This document shows, in pieces, positions 14,516 through 22,311 of a stretch of DNA of 38,477 nt. The stretch is taken from NCBI GenBank assembly GCA_035536185.1, contig DATLOM010000066.1, forward strand, positions 1 to 38,477. The letters are read 5' to 3'. The translations under genes and the position numbers were made by a program. The stretch comes from GCA-2861595 sp035536185. Lineage in GTDB: Bacteria > Actinomycetota > Acidimicrobiia > Acidimicrobiales > GCA-2861595. Position 1 is the first letter of the stretch, and every line of letters begins with the position of its first letter. The notes beneath the pieces are model-generated. The model was not told the DNA's origin. It saw only the letters and a list, made by a program, of their open reading frames with translations, and made no database searches.

Positions 14516-16312
14516 GTGAACCCCCCGACCAGCAACAGGGAGCTGCTCGCCTGGGTCGACCAGATCGCCGACCTCACCCGGCCCGACGCCGTCGAGTGGT
14601 GCGACGGCTCGACCGAAGAGTACGACCGGCTCTGTCAGCTGCTCGTCGACGGAGGGACGTTCACCCGGCTTTCCGAGGCGAAGCGCCCCAACTCGTTCTG
14701 GGCCCGCTCCGATCCCGCCGACGTCGCCCGTGTCGAGGACCGCACCTTCGTCTGCTCGGAGAAGGAGGCCGACGCCGGCCACACCAACAACTGGCGCGAC
14801 CCCTCTGAGATGCGCGCCACGCTCACCGGCCTTTTCCGTGGGTCCATGAAGGGTCGCACCATGTACGTGGTGCCATTCTCCATGGGCCCCCTGGGCTCGC
14901 CCCTGGCCCACATCGGCGTCGAGCTGACCGATTCCCCCTACGTGGTGGTCAACATGCGGACCATGACCCGAATGGGCGCCGGCGCCCTCGAGGTGCTGGG
15001 CGACGAGGGCGAGTTCGTGCCCTGCCTGCACTCGGTGGGTGCTCCCCTCGAGGCCGGACAGGCCGACTCGGCGTGGCCCTGCAACCCCGACAACAAGTAC
15101 ATCGTGCACTTCCCCGAGACCCGCGAGATCTGGTCGTTCGGGTCGGGCTACGGCGGCAACGCCCTGCTCGGCAAGAAGTGCTTCGCCCTGCGCATCGCCT
15201 CGGTCATGGCCCGTGACGAGGGCTGGCTGGCCGAGCACATGCTCATCCTCAAGCTCACCAGCCCGGAGGGCGTCACCCGCTACATCACCGGCGCCTTCCC
15301 GTCGGCCTGCGGCAAGACCAACCTGGCCATGCTCGTGCCCACCCTTCCCGGCTGGAAGGTCGAGACCGTGGGCGACGACATCTGCTGGATGCGGCCTGGT
15401 ACCGACGGGCGCCTCTACGCCATCAACCCGGAGTCCGGGTTCTTCGGCGTGGCCCCCGGAACGGGCGAACGCACCAACCCCAACGCCATCCTCACGATGG
15501 CCGCCAACTCCATCTTCACCAACACCGCCCTCACCGACGACGGCGACGTGTGGTGGGAGGGCATGACGGACGAGCCGCCCGGCCACCTCATCGACTGGAA
15601 GGGCGAGGACTGGACGCCGGCGAAGGGAACACCGGCCGCCCATCCCAACGCCCGCTTCACCGCCCCGACCTCGCAGGGCCCCGCCATCGCCCCCGAGTGG
15701 GAGGACCCGGCGGGCGTGCCGATCTCGGCCATCCTCGTGGGTGGCCGGCGGTCATCTGTGATCCCGCTGGTCACCCAGGCCTTCGACTGGGAGCACGGCG
15801 TGTTCATGGGCTCGATCATGGCTTCGGAGACCACCGCCGCCGCCGCCGGCACCGTCGGCCAGCTGCGCCGGGACCCCTTCGCCATGCTGCCCTTCTGCGG
15901 CTACAACATGGGCGACTACCTGGCCCACTGGCTGGAGATGGGCAAGACCACCGACGCGGAGAACCTGCCCAAGGTCTTCTACGTCAACTGGTTCCGCAAG
16001 GACGCCGGCGGGCACTGGCTGTGGCCCGGCTTCGGCGAGAACAGCCGGGTCCTCGAGTGGGTGTTCCAGCGGATCGCCGCCGGCGGCGAGGCCACGGAAA
16101 CCCCAATCGGCCGAGTGCCGGCACCCGGGGCCATCCCCATCGACGGCCTCGACGTCTCGGCCGGCGACCTGGCCGAGCTCGTGCGGGTCGACGTGGAGGA
16201 GTGGCGCCGCGAGGTGCCGTCCATAGAGGAGCACTTCGCCCAATTCGGACATCACCTGCCGCCGGCGCTACGCCAACAGCTCGAAGGGTTGAAAGAGCGC
16301 CTCGAGGGATAG
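14516..16312 (+). CDS. pckG: Phosphoenolpyruvate carboxykinase (GTP)
   Basis: PckG converts oxaloacetate and GTP to PEP, CO2 and GDP at the entry of gluconeogenesis. The 598-residue length is typical of the GTP-dependent class. Motifs seen are NSFWARSDP and RTMYVVPFSMGP. Kinase-1 is FPSACGKTNLAML with the hyper-reactive Cys265, kinase-2 is VGDDICWM, and YGGNALLGKKCFALRIAS is also present. The start GTG at 14516-14518 has no ribosome site but sits 6 bases after a -10 box. The gene is monocistronic, 60 bases ahead of a secreted-protein gene that has its own ribosome site. Confidence 0.97.
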   Translation: MNPPTSNRELLAWVDQIADLTRPDAVEWCDGSTEEYDRLCQLLVDGGTFTRLSEAKRPNSFWARSDPADVARVEDRTFVCSEKEADAGHTNNWRDPSEMRATLTGLFRGSMKGRTMYVVPFSMGPLGSPLAHIGVELTDSPYVVVNMRTMTRMGAGALEVLGDEGEFVPCLHSVGAPLEAGQADSAWPCNPDNKYIVHFPETREIWSFGSGYGGNALLGKKCFALRIASVMARDEGWLAEHMLILKLTSPEGVTRYITGAFPSACGKTNLAMLVPTLPGWKVETVGDDICWMRPGTDGRLYAINPESGFFGVAPGTGERTNPNAILTMAANSIFTNTALTDDGDVWWEGMTDEPPGHLIDWKGEDWTPAKGTPAAHPNARFTAPTSQGPAIAPEWEDPAGVPISAILVGGRRSSVIPLVTQAFDWEHGVFMGSIMASETTAAAAGTVGQLRRDPFAMLPFCGYNMGDYLAHWLEMGKTTDAENLPKVFYVNWFRKDAGGHWLWPGFGENSRVLEWVFQRIAAGGEATETPIGRVPAPGAIPIDGLDVSAGDLAELVRVDVEEWRREVPSIEEHFAQFGHHLPPALRQQLEGLKERLEG

Positions 16313-16372
16313 TGTTCCCGGCATAGCGCGCGACCCGGGCTCGGCCGGGCGTGCCCGGACAAAGGGGAGAGC

Positions 16373-18433
16373 GTGTCTTTTTGGCCGTCGCGTAGTCGGT
16401 TCCTCCGTCCACTCCTGGCCGCCGGCGCCGCCGCCGGCCTCGTGGTGGCAGGTGCACCACCTAGCCAGTCGTCCACGCCGGCCACGCCGTACGAGATGAC
16501 GCGGATGAGCGCTCCGGACCCACAGGCCACCGGCCGATGGGCCGAGCGTCTGGTGGCTGCCGGCGACCTGAACGACGACGGTGTGAACGATTTCTTCGTA
16601 GGCGCCCTCAGCCAGACCATCGGGGCCAACAACAACCAGGGTCGGGCTTACGCGGTGAACGGGCGCACCTTCACCGTCCTCTACAACATCGACTCTCCTG
16701 AACCACAAGCTGGGGCGCAGTTCGCCTTCTACGTCTCGTCACCCGGCGACGTGAACGGCGACGGCAAGTCCGACGTGGTCATCGGCACCGACGCCCAGGA
16801 CGTGGGTGCCAACGTGGACCAGGGCAAGGCCTGGGCCTTCAGCGGCGCCAACGGTGCTCTGCTCTACGCCCTCGACAACCCCGCTCCTCAGGGCAGCGCC
16901 CGCTTCGGCTCCCGCATCGGGCGGGCCGGCGACATCAACAACGACAACGTTCCCGACGTCATCGTCGGCGCCTCCGGCAACGACAGCCCCGCCGGCTGTG
17001 GCGTGGGCGCCCCGGCCGGTACCGCTCCGGCCGGGTGCCGGATCAACCAGGGCCAGGCCTTCATCTTCAACGGGGCCAACGGTGCGCTGCTACGCACGCT
17101 CGACATTCCGGCGGCCGACCACAACCCCGCGGGCACGTGCGCCACGAACTGCGGCTCGCTCGGTCTCGCCGTTCAGGGCCCCGGTGACACCGACGGCGAC
17201 GGCGTCACCGACCAGCTGGTGGATGCCAGCAACTACAGCACCGGCACGGGCTGCACCGGGACGGCGACGAACGTCGCCACCTGCACCGAGGGCGTCGGGC
17301 GCATGTACGTGTTCAGCGGGCGTACCGGCGAGGTGCTGCTGCGCATCGACGATCCGGAGCCCCAGGAGGGCGCCACCTTCGGCTTCCAGGACGTCGCTCC
17401 CCTCTCCCCCGGCGACGTGAACGGCGACGGGTTCGCCGACCTCTATGCCAACGGTTTCGCCCAGAACGGCCCCAGCGGCCCCCAGGAGGGTCGAGGCTGG
17501 GTGTTCAACGGCAAGACCGGCGCCCTGCTCTACACGCTCAACGACCCCACTCCCAGCCCCGGCGGCCAGTTCGGGTGGTCGATGGCCCGCACCGACTACA
17601 ACCGTGACGGCAACCCGGATCTCTACGTCGGCTCCTCACCGCACCACACCTCGGGCGTGGGCATCAGCCAGGCCGGCGGTACGTACGTCTTCAACGGCCT
17701 CAACGGGGCCCTGCTCAAGACGCTCGAGCTGCCCGCGGCAGATGCCCAGCACGGGGCCCCCGGCGGCAACCTCGGCTCCAATCTCGGCTGGGGCCTGGCG
17801 GCACCAGGCGACCTCAACGGTGATGGCCAACCCGATTACCTGGCCGGCGCGCCCTTCCACGACGTAGGTGCCAACACCGATCAGGGTGAGCTGTTCATCT
17901 TCTTGTCCAAGGGCCCGTCCGGCTACCACCTCGTAGCCAGGGACGGCGGCCTCTTCTCCTTCGGCGACGCCAAGTTCGCCGGATCCATGGGTGCCACCAA
18001 GCTCAACCAGCCGGTGGTGGGCATGGCCTCCACTCCCAACTTCGAGGGGTACTGGTTGGTCGCTTCGGACGGCGGGATCTTCGCCTTCGGCGACGCCAGG
18101 TTCTTCGGTTCCACCGGTGCGTTGAAGCTCAACCAGCCCATCGTGGGCATGGCCTCCACGCCGACCGGCAAGGGTTACTGGCTGGTGGCCTCAGACGGCG
18201 GGATCTTCGCCTTCGGCGACGCCAGGTTCTTCGGCTCCACCGGTGCCATCAGGCTCAACCAGCCGATGGTGGGCATGACGCCGACGCCTTCGGGCCGCGG
18301 CTACAACCTCGTCGCCTCCGACGGTGGCATCTTCTCCTTCGGTGACGCCAAGTTCGCCGGCTCCACCGGCGCCATCAAGCTGAACTCGCCGGTGGCCGGC
18401 ATGGCCGGCGTCCCCCCTCTCACCGACTTCTGA
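16373..18433 (+). CDS. Secreted FG-GAP beta-propeller protein with four 42-residue C-terminal repeats
   Basis: The 686-residue protein has an N-terminal signal peptide (about residues 1-38, with a hydrophobic LLAAGAAAGLVVAG core). It then has seven FG-GAP type calcium-binding repeats (such as GDLNDDGVNDFFVGA, GDVNGDGKSDVVIG and GDLNGDGQPDYLAGA). These imply a seven-bladed integrin-alpha-like propeller at about residues 45-515. From residue 517 four repeats of exactly 42 residues follow, each reading GYxLVASDGGIFxFGDAxFxGSTGA. Such repeats are common in secreted proteins of Acidimicrobiia (from memory). Start GTG 16373-16375, with GGGGAG before it. Likely extracellular adhesion or substrate binding. 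No anchor motif is seen. Confidence 0.88.
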   Translation: MSFWPSRSRFLRPLLAAGAAAGLVVAGAPPSQSSTPATPYEMTRMSAPDPQATGRWAERLVAAGDLNDDGVNDFFVGALSQTIGANNNQGRAYAVNGRTFTVLYNIDSPEPQAGAQFAFYVSSPGDVNGDGKSDVVIGTDAQDVGANVDQGKAWAFSGANGALLYALDNPAPQGSARFGSRIGRAGDINNDNVPDVIVGASGNDSPAGCGVGAPAGTAPAGCRINQGQAFIFNGANGALLRTLDIPAADHNPAGTCATNCGSLGLAVQGPGDTDGDGVTDQLVDASNYSTGTGCTGTATNVATCTEGVGRMYVFSGRTGEVLLRIDDPEPQEGATFGFQDVAPLSPGDVNGDGFADLYANGFAQNGPSGPQEGRGWVFNGKTGALLYTLNDPTPSPGGQFGWSMARTDYNRDGNPDLYVGSSPHHTSGVGISQAGGTYVFNGLNGALLKTLELPAADAQHGAPGGNLGSNLGWGLAAPGDLNGDGQPDYLAGAPFHDVGANTDQGELFIFLSKGPSGYHLVARDGGLFSFGDAKFAGSMGATKLNQPVVGMASTPNFEGYWLVASDGGIFAFGDARFFGSTGALKLNQPIVGMASTPTGKGYWLVASDGGIFAFGDARFFGSTGAIRLNQPMVGMTPTPSGRGYNLVASDGGIFSFGDAKFAGSTGAIKLNSPVAGMAGVPPLTDF
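17921..18422 (+). repeat. Four tandem 126-bp repeats in the propeller gene
   Basis: Units start at 17921, 18047, 18173 and 18299, exactly 126 bases apart, and each encodes one 42-residue unit. Units 2 and 3 are nearly identical in protein sequence, while units 1 and 4 share FSFGDAKFAGS instead of FAFGDARFFGS. The array may change copy number by recombination. Confidence 0.85.
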
Positions 18434-18444
18434 CCACCTGATCG

Positions 18445-18486
18445 CTGCGGGTACATAGTGGGCCGAAGCGCCCCCTATGTACTCGC
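18445..18486. terminator. Strong hairpin between convergent genes
   Basis: GTACATAG and CTATGTAC form a perfect 8-bp stem, extended inward by GGG/CCC around one mismatch and outward by TGCG/CGCA across one mismatch. It lies after the propeller gene stop and covers the last codons of the minus-strand S9 peptidase gene. The symmetry suits a bidirectional terminator, although no long T run follows. A protein-binding palindrome is an alternative. Confidence 0.6.
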
Positions 18487-20331
18487 AGAGGTGGGGGTCT
18501 CGCAGCGGCCGCCGAGGTGGCGGGCGAGGAAGGATTCGGCGGCGGCGAAGAAGCGCAGGCGGTTCTCCGGCTTGGCGAAGCCGTGGCCCTCGTCCTCGAA
18601 CAGCAGGTACTCGTGGTCGATCCCCTTCTCCCGCAGGGCGGCCACGATCTGCTCCGACTCGGCCTGCTTCACCCGGGGGTCGTTGGCGCCCTGGGCGATC
18701 AACAGCGGGATGCGGATGTCGTCGACCCGCGACAGCGGTGAGCGGGACCAGAGGAGCTCCGGCTCTGTCTCTGGGTTGCCGACCCGGGTGTGGAACTGGG
18801 CCACGAGGGGCGCCCAGTAGGGCGGGATGCTCTCGATGAGGGTCTGGAGGCTCGATGGGCCCACGATGTCGACGGCGCAGGCGAAGACGTCCGGCGTGAA
18901 GGTGGCGCCCACGAGAGCGGCGTACCCGCCGTAGGAGCCGCCGAAGATGCCGACTCGGGCAGGGTCGGCGTAACCCTGGTCGACCACCCACTCGACGGCG
19001 TCGACCAGGTCGTCGTGCATCCGCCCGGCCCACTCCCGGTCGCCGGCGTTGACGAAATCCTTCCCGTAGCCGGTGGAGCCCCGGTAGTTGACCTGCACGC
19101 ACAGGTACCCCCGGCTGGCCAGCCACTGCGCTTCGGGGTCCAGGCCCCAGGTGTCGCGCACCCACGGACCACCGTGGACATCGAGCACCGTGGGGAGCTG
19201 CGACCGCTCGCCGCCGGGGGGGAAGCTCAGGTACCCGTGGATCTCGAGCCCGTCGCGAGCGGTGAAGCTGAACGGCTCCATCGGCGCCAGCTCGTAGTCG
19301 GCCAGCGCGGGCTGGTGGTGGAACAGGAACCGGGCTTGGCGGTTCTCGCGGTCGTAGGCGAAGTAGGACACCGGGCCGTCGTCAGCGGTGAAGGCCACGA
19401 GCCACACGGCATCGGCGTCGTCGCGATCCACCACGTCGAGGTCCCCCGGATGCAGCTTCTGGAGAAGGGCGAGGTCGTCGCCCACCTCGGGGTCGAGGAC
19501 CTCCCAGTCGAGGCGGTCCCTCATGAAGCCGACCAGCTGGGGGTGGTGCGTGTCGGGGTGGTCGACCACCCGGCTGACGTCGTAGCGGGGGTCCTCGGCC
19601 AGCACCTCGGCCTCGCCGCCGTCTAGGGGCAGGATCACCAGCCGGCCGGCGTTGGCTCCCACCGAGCTCATGGCATAGAGGCCCTCGCCGTCGGCGCTGA
19701 ACCCGAGGGGCGCGGTGCTCAGGGCGTCCTCCTGGCCGGCCGTGAGCAGGACCCTCCACTCGGCCTCCGCCTCCAAGTCGCGGACCATGATCATCGAGCC
19801 CCCGTCCGCGGTCGGCGCCAAGCCCGCTCGGACCCTTAGCTGGTCGTCGGCCAGCCAGCCGACGAAGCCGGGGTTGTCGACCACCTTCTCCAGCCGTCCG
19901 GTGGACAGCTCTAGCTGGTACACGTCGTGCAGCTCGGGCCGATCGCGGTTCAGCCCGACGAGAATCAGGTCCGGGTGGTGCTTGGACACCTCGACCACCT
20001 GGGCCTGCACACCGTCGAACGGTGTGAGGTCCCGCACCGACCGGGTGGTCAGCTCCACCGCGTACAGCCGCCAGTTCTCGTCGCCGCCCTTGTCCTGGAG
20101 GTAGAGGAGGTGGCGGCCGTCGTGAGCCCAGAAGTACTGGCGGACGCCCCGTTCGCGGTCATCGGTCAGCGGTTGCGCCTCGCCGTCCACCGGGCCCACC
20201 CAGACGTTGAGGACACCGTCGACGGGGGCCACGTAGGACAGGCTCCTGCCGTCGGGAGAGACGCCGGGCAGTACCCGTTCGGGGTTGCCGAAGAGGATCT
20301 CGCGGGGGATGAGAGGAGGAGCGCTGGCCAT
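18475..20331 (-). CDS. S9 family (prolyl oligopeptidase-type) serine peptidase
   Basis: An N-terminal beta-propeller-like region (SPDGRSLSYVAP, FSADGEGLYAMSS) is followed by an alpha/beta-hydrolase domain with GGSYGGY. The catalytic triad by position is Ser466, Asp551 (GANDPRVK) and His583 (DEGHGF) in the 618-residue form. Such enzymes cleave short peptides, often acylaminoacyl or dipeptidyl substrates. No signal peptide is seen, so it is probably cytosolic. I prefer the ATG at 20329-20331, because a TACCGT -10 box ends 6 bases before it. The frame extends to 20370. It is convergent with the propeller gene and divergent from the RAM gene. Confidence 0.92.
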   Translation of the reverse strand: MASAPPLIPREILFGNPERVLPGVSPDGRSLSYVAPVDGVLNVWVGPVDGEAQPLTDDRERGVRQYFWAHDGRHLLYLQDKGGDENWRLYAVELTTRSVRDLTPFDGVQAQVVEVSKHHPDLILVGLNRDRPELHDVYQLELSTGRLEKVVDNPGFVGWLADDQLRVRAGLAPTADGGSMIMVRDLEAEAEWRVLLTAGQEDALSTAPLGFSADGEGLYAMSSVGANAGRLVILPLDGGEAEVLAEDPRYDVSRVVDHPDTHHPQLVGFMRDRLDWEVLDPEVGDDLALLQKLHPGDLDVVDRDDADAVWLVAFTADDGPVSYFAYDRENRQARFLFHHQPALADYELAPMEPFSFTARDGLEIHGYLSFPPGGERSQLPTVLDVHGGPWVRDTWGLDPEAQWLASRGYLCVQVNYRGSTGYGKDFVNAGDREWAGRMHDDLVDAVEWVVDQGYADPARVGIFGGSYGGYAALVGATFTPDVFACAVDIVGPSSLQTLIESIPPYWAPLVAQFHTRVGNPETEPELLWSRSPLSRVDDIRIPLLIAQGANDPRVKQAESEQIVAALREKGIDHEYLLFEDEGHGFAKPENRLRFFAAAESFLARHLGGRCETPTSAST

Positions 20332-20337
20332 GGCGTC

Positions 20338-20343
20338 ACGGTA
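20338..20343 (-). promoter_or_regulatory. -10 box of the S9 peptidase gene (probably leaderless)
   Basis: On the minus strand TACCGT is followed by 6 bases and the ATG at 20331. A TATGGT on the plus strand overlaps it (20342-20347) and could be the -10 of the divergent RAM-domain gene, which has a normal 5' leader. Confidence 0.45.
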
Positions 20344-20384
20344 TGGTGTCGCAGGCATCGGAGCCGTCACCGAGGAGGCATCAC

Positions 20385-20621
20385 ATGGCCGTCAGCGCGT
20401 ACGTGCTCATCCAGACGGAGGTCGGCAAGGCGGCCAGCGTGGCCGAGGCGGTGGGCGCCCTCGACGGCGTGGTGTCGGCCGAGGACGTCACCGGTCCCTA
20501 CGACGTCATCGTGAGGGCCGAGGCCGGCTCCATGGACGACCTGGGGCGCCTGGTGGTGAGCCGGGTGCAACTGATCGACGGCATCACCCGCACGCTCACG
20601 TGCCCCATCGTCAACCTCTGA
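20385..20621 (+). CDS. Stand-alone Lrp/AsnC ligand-binding (RAM) domain protein
   Basis: A 78-residue protein matching only the regulatory (RAM) half of Lrp/AsnC regulators: AYVLIQTEVGKAASVAEAV, then DVTGPYDVIVRAEAGS, then TRTLTCPIVNL. There is no helix-turn-helix part. Stand-alone RAM proteins form oligomers that bind amino acids or other small ligands and often act as sensors or partners. The ATG at 20385-20387 has GGAGG 6 bases upstream. Its neighbours give no clear partner. It is divergent from a peptidase, and a link to peptide or amino-acid use would be speculation. Confidence 0.85.
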   Translation: MAVSAYVLIQTEVGKAASVAEAVGALDGVVSAEDVTGPYDVIVRAEAGSMDDLGRLVVSRVQLIDGITRTLTCPIVNL

Positions 20622-20642
20622 TCTTCAGCAGGCCCTGAACTC

Positions 20643-21029
20643 TCAGCGGGTGGCTCCGACCAGCAGGGCGCGGATCGAAAGGCCCATCACGAAGAGGCTG
20701 CCGAAGCCGTAGAGCAGGTAGAGGCGGTGGCGCAGCTGGTCACGGTACGAGTACAGGATGCCGATGGCGATGATGCCGACGAAGCCGTAGAACATGTGGA
20801 ACTGGGGCGCCACGATGTCCTGGCCGGCCACCATCCCGACGCCCAGTCCGACCTGGACGAACAGCGACAGCTGGGCCACCACGGTGAACCACCACAGCGC
20901 CCGTGACCGGAGCGGCTCGAGCCAGTGGGCGCCGAGCGACCAGAGCCCCGCCAGCCCGTTGCCGATGATGACGAACCACGCCCACCCCTCGTGGAGCTCG
21001 CGCAGCGACGCGATCAGTAGCGGAGCCAC
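20643..21029 (-). CDS. Four-helix membrane protein of unknown function
   Basis: A 128-residue hydrophobic protein with about four membrane spans: around WAWFVIIGNGLAGLWSLGA, WWFTVVAQLSLFVQVGLGVG, FYGFVGIIAIGILYSY and LLYGFGSLFVMGLSIRALL. His and Arg cluster in the loops (PQFHMFYG, YRDQLRHRLY). I place the start at GTG 21027-21029 (MAPLLIASLRELHEGW). The frame extends upstream only as antisense to marR. I do not recognise a characterised family. It ends 21 bases from the RAM gene stop, convergently. Confidence 0.7.
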   Translation of the reverse strand: MAPLLIASLRELHEGWAWFVIIGNGLAGLWSLGAHWLEPLRSRALWWFTVVAQLSLFVQVGLGVGMVAGQDIVAPQFHMFYGFVGIIAIGILYSYRDQLRHRLYLLYGFGSLFVMGLSIRALLVGATR

Positions 21030-21067
21030 GCGGGCACGACGTGCGGGTGGGGCATCGCAGCGGGACG

Positions 21068-21523
21068 CTAGTGGGATGCAGGTTCGCGACCGATGCGGGC
21101 CAGGCTCTCGAGTTGAGCGCGGCTGAGCCTGTCGATGAAGTGGCGACGGACTCCGTCGACATGGCTCGGCGCCGCCTTCTGCAGCGCTCTGAAGCCGTCG
21201 TCGGTCAGGGCCACGTAGACACCTCTGGCGTCCTCCCGGCAACGTCGCCTCGCCACCAGTCCCCGCCGCTCCATGGAGTCGAGACGCCGGGTGAGGGTGC
21301 TCGGTGAGATCACCACCCGGTCGGCCAGCTCCGTGGGCCTGAGCTGGCGCTCCGGGTGGGCCGAGAGGGTGGCCATCACGTCGTAATCTGCCAGCGACAG
21401 TCCGTGTTCCTCCCGCAGCTCGCGGTCGAGCTGCGTCATCAGGCGGGCCTGCGTGCGCAGGAACCCCACCCATGCCTCCTCCTCGAGGTTGTCGAGCCAG
21501 CGGACCTTCTCCACGGTTCTCAT
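21068..21523 (-). CDS. MarR family transcriptional regulator
   Basis: A winged-helix regulator of 151 residues with the MarR core: LADYDVMATLSAHPERQ, then LRPTELADRVVISPSTLTRR (recognition helix), then LVARRRCREDARGVYVALTD (wing). MarR proteins usually repress their own gene and a neighbour and release DNA on binding small phenolic or oxidising ligands. The ATG is at 21521-21523, but a -10 box (TACGAT) 7 bases before the GTG three codons later suggests a leaderless start at 21514. A large inverted repeat (21537-21572) covers the predicted -35. It is divergent from yceI, its likely target. Confidence 0.9.
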   Translation of the reverse strand: MRTVEKVRWLDNLEEEAWVGFLRTQARLMTQLDRELREEHGLSLADYDVMATLSAHPERQLRPTELADRVVISPSTLTRRLDSMERRGLVARRRCREDARGVYVALTDDGFRALQKAAPSHVDGVRRHFIDRLSRAQLESLARIGREPASH

Positions 21524-21550
21524 CGTACCGGGGAATGATTGCAGTTGCAA
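21522..21550 (-). promoter_or_regulatory. Promoter of marR
   Basis: On the minus strand TTGCAA (21545-21550) and TACGAT (21522-21527) are separated by 17 bases, a good sigma-A promoter. The -35 lies in one arm of the operator palindrome, so bound MarR would block it. The -10 overlaps the ATG and predicts a start at the in-frame GTG 21514. Confidence 0.6.
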
Positions 21551-21572
21551 CAATGTTGTTGCATTTGCAATC
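21537..21572. promoter_or_regulatory. Large inverted-repeat operator between marR and yceI
   Basis: GATTGCAGTTGCAACAA and TTGTTGCATTTGCAATC are 17-bp arms around a 2-base centre, with only two mismatches. Shorter TTGCAA units recur inside. MarR dimers bind this kind of AT-richer palindrome, and the site lies midway in the 69-base gap between the two divergent genes. It is the best candidate for joint control of marR and yceI. Confidence 0.75.
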
Positions 21573-21592
21573 ACCTACCCAGAGGAGTTCAT

Positions 21593-22150
21593 ATGAGCGT
21601 CATCCACAGAAGTACCACCAACGTCGATCTTCCCTCAGGCACCTGGAACATCGACCCGTCGCACTCGGCCGTCGAGTTCAGCGTGCGCCACCTGGTCGGC
21701 AAGGTCCGCGGCCAGTTCAAGTCGTTCTCGGGAACCATCGAGGTCGGCGGGGACTCCCTGGCGTCGAGGGTCGAGGCCAGCATCGACCTCGCCTCGGTCG
21801 ACACGGGTGACGAGAAGCGTGACGCCCACCTCCGCTCGCCGGAGTTCTTCGACGTCGAGAACAACCCCTCCATGACCTTCCGCTCCACGAAGGTGCGGGC
21901 CAACGGCGACGGCTACACCGTGGTCGGTGACCTCAGCCTCAGGGGCGTCAACAGGAGCGTGGAGCTGGACCTCGATTTCAACGGAATCAGCCCCGACCCC
22001 TGGGGCGGCCTCCGGGCCGGCTTCACCGCCACCACCGAGCTGAGCCGCAAGGACTTCGGCCTCGAGTGGAACGTGGCCCTGGAGGCCGGCGGCCTCATGG
22101 TGGGAGACAAGGTCAAGGTCACCCTCGAGATCGAGGCTGTACTCGTCTGA
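21593..22150 (+). CDS. YceI family protein (lipocalin-like)
   Basis: YceI-domain proteins form a beta-barrel that binds long isoprenoid or fatty chains. The 185-residue protein shows the family start TWNIDPSHSAVEFSVRHL, then GQFKSFSGTIEV. Later come EFFDVENNPSMTFRST, GDLSLRGVNRSVELDLDF and SRKDFGLEWN. There is no signal peptide, so unlike E. coli YceI it would stay in the cytoplasm, as many actinobacterial forms do. The ATG at 21593-21595 follows GAGGAG. A shared operator suggests MarR control. Its physiological ligand is unknown. Confidence 0.92.
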   Translation: MSVIHRSTTNVDLPSGTWNIDPSHSAVEFSVRHLVGKVRGQFKSFSGTIEVGGDSLASRVEASIDLASVDTGDEKRDAHLRSPEFFDVENNPSMTFRSTKVRANGDGYTVVGDLSLRGVNRSVELDLDFNGISPDPWGGLRAGFTATTELSRKDFGLEWNVALEAGGLMVGDKVKVTLEIEAVLV

Positions 22151-22186
22151 TCCAGGGCCTGGCACAGACGGGCAGCTGAGCAGTTG

Positions 22187-22212
22187 GGGCCGGTGCCGCG
22201 AGGCGCCGGCCC
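22187..22212 (+). terminator. Terminator-like hairpin after yceI
   Basis: GGGCCGGTGCC pairs with GGCGCCGGCCC (11 bp, one G-T pair) around a 4-base loop, and TTCCT follows. It lies 37 bases after the yceI stop and before the sensor-kinase gene. Confidence 0.65.
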
Positions 22213-22311
22213 TTCCTGCCGATGAGGGGTCTCCGCGAAGCAGCAGGGCTGAGAATTGGTGGCTGCTACCGTCGGCCGGACCAGGTTGGTGGACCCCAGA
22301 CGGATCGGCAA

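Noticed and set aside
17921..18422. CRISPR-like array
   Set aside because: The units are 126 bases, in frame, and encode a repeated protein segment without unique spacers.
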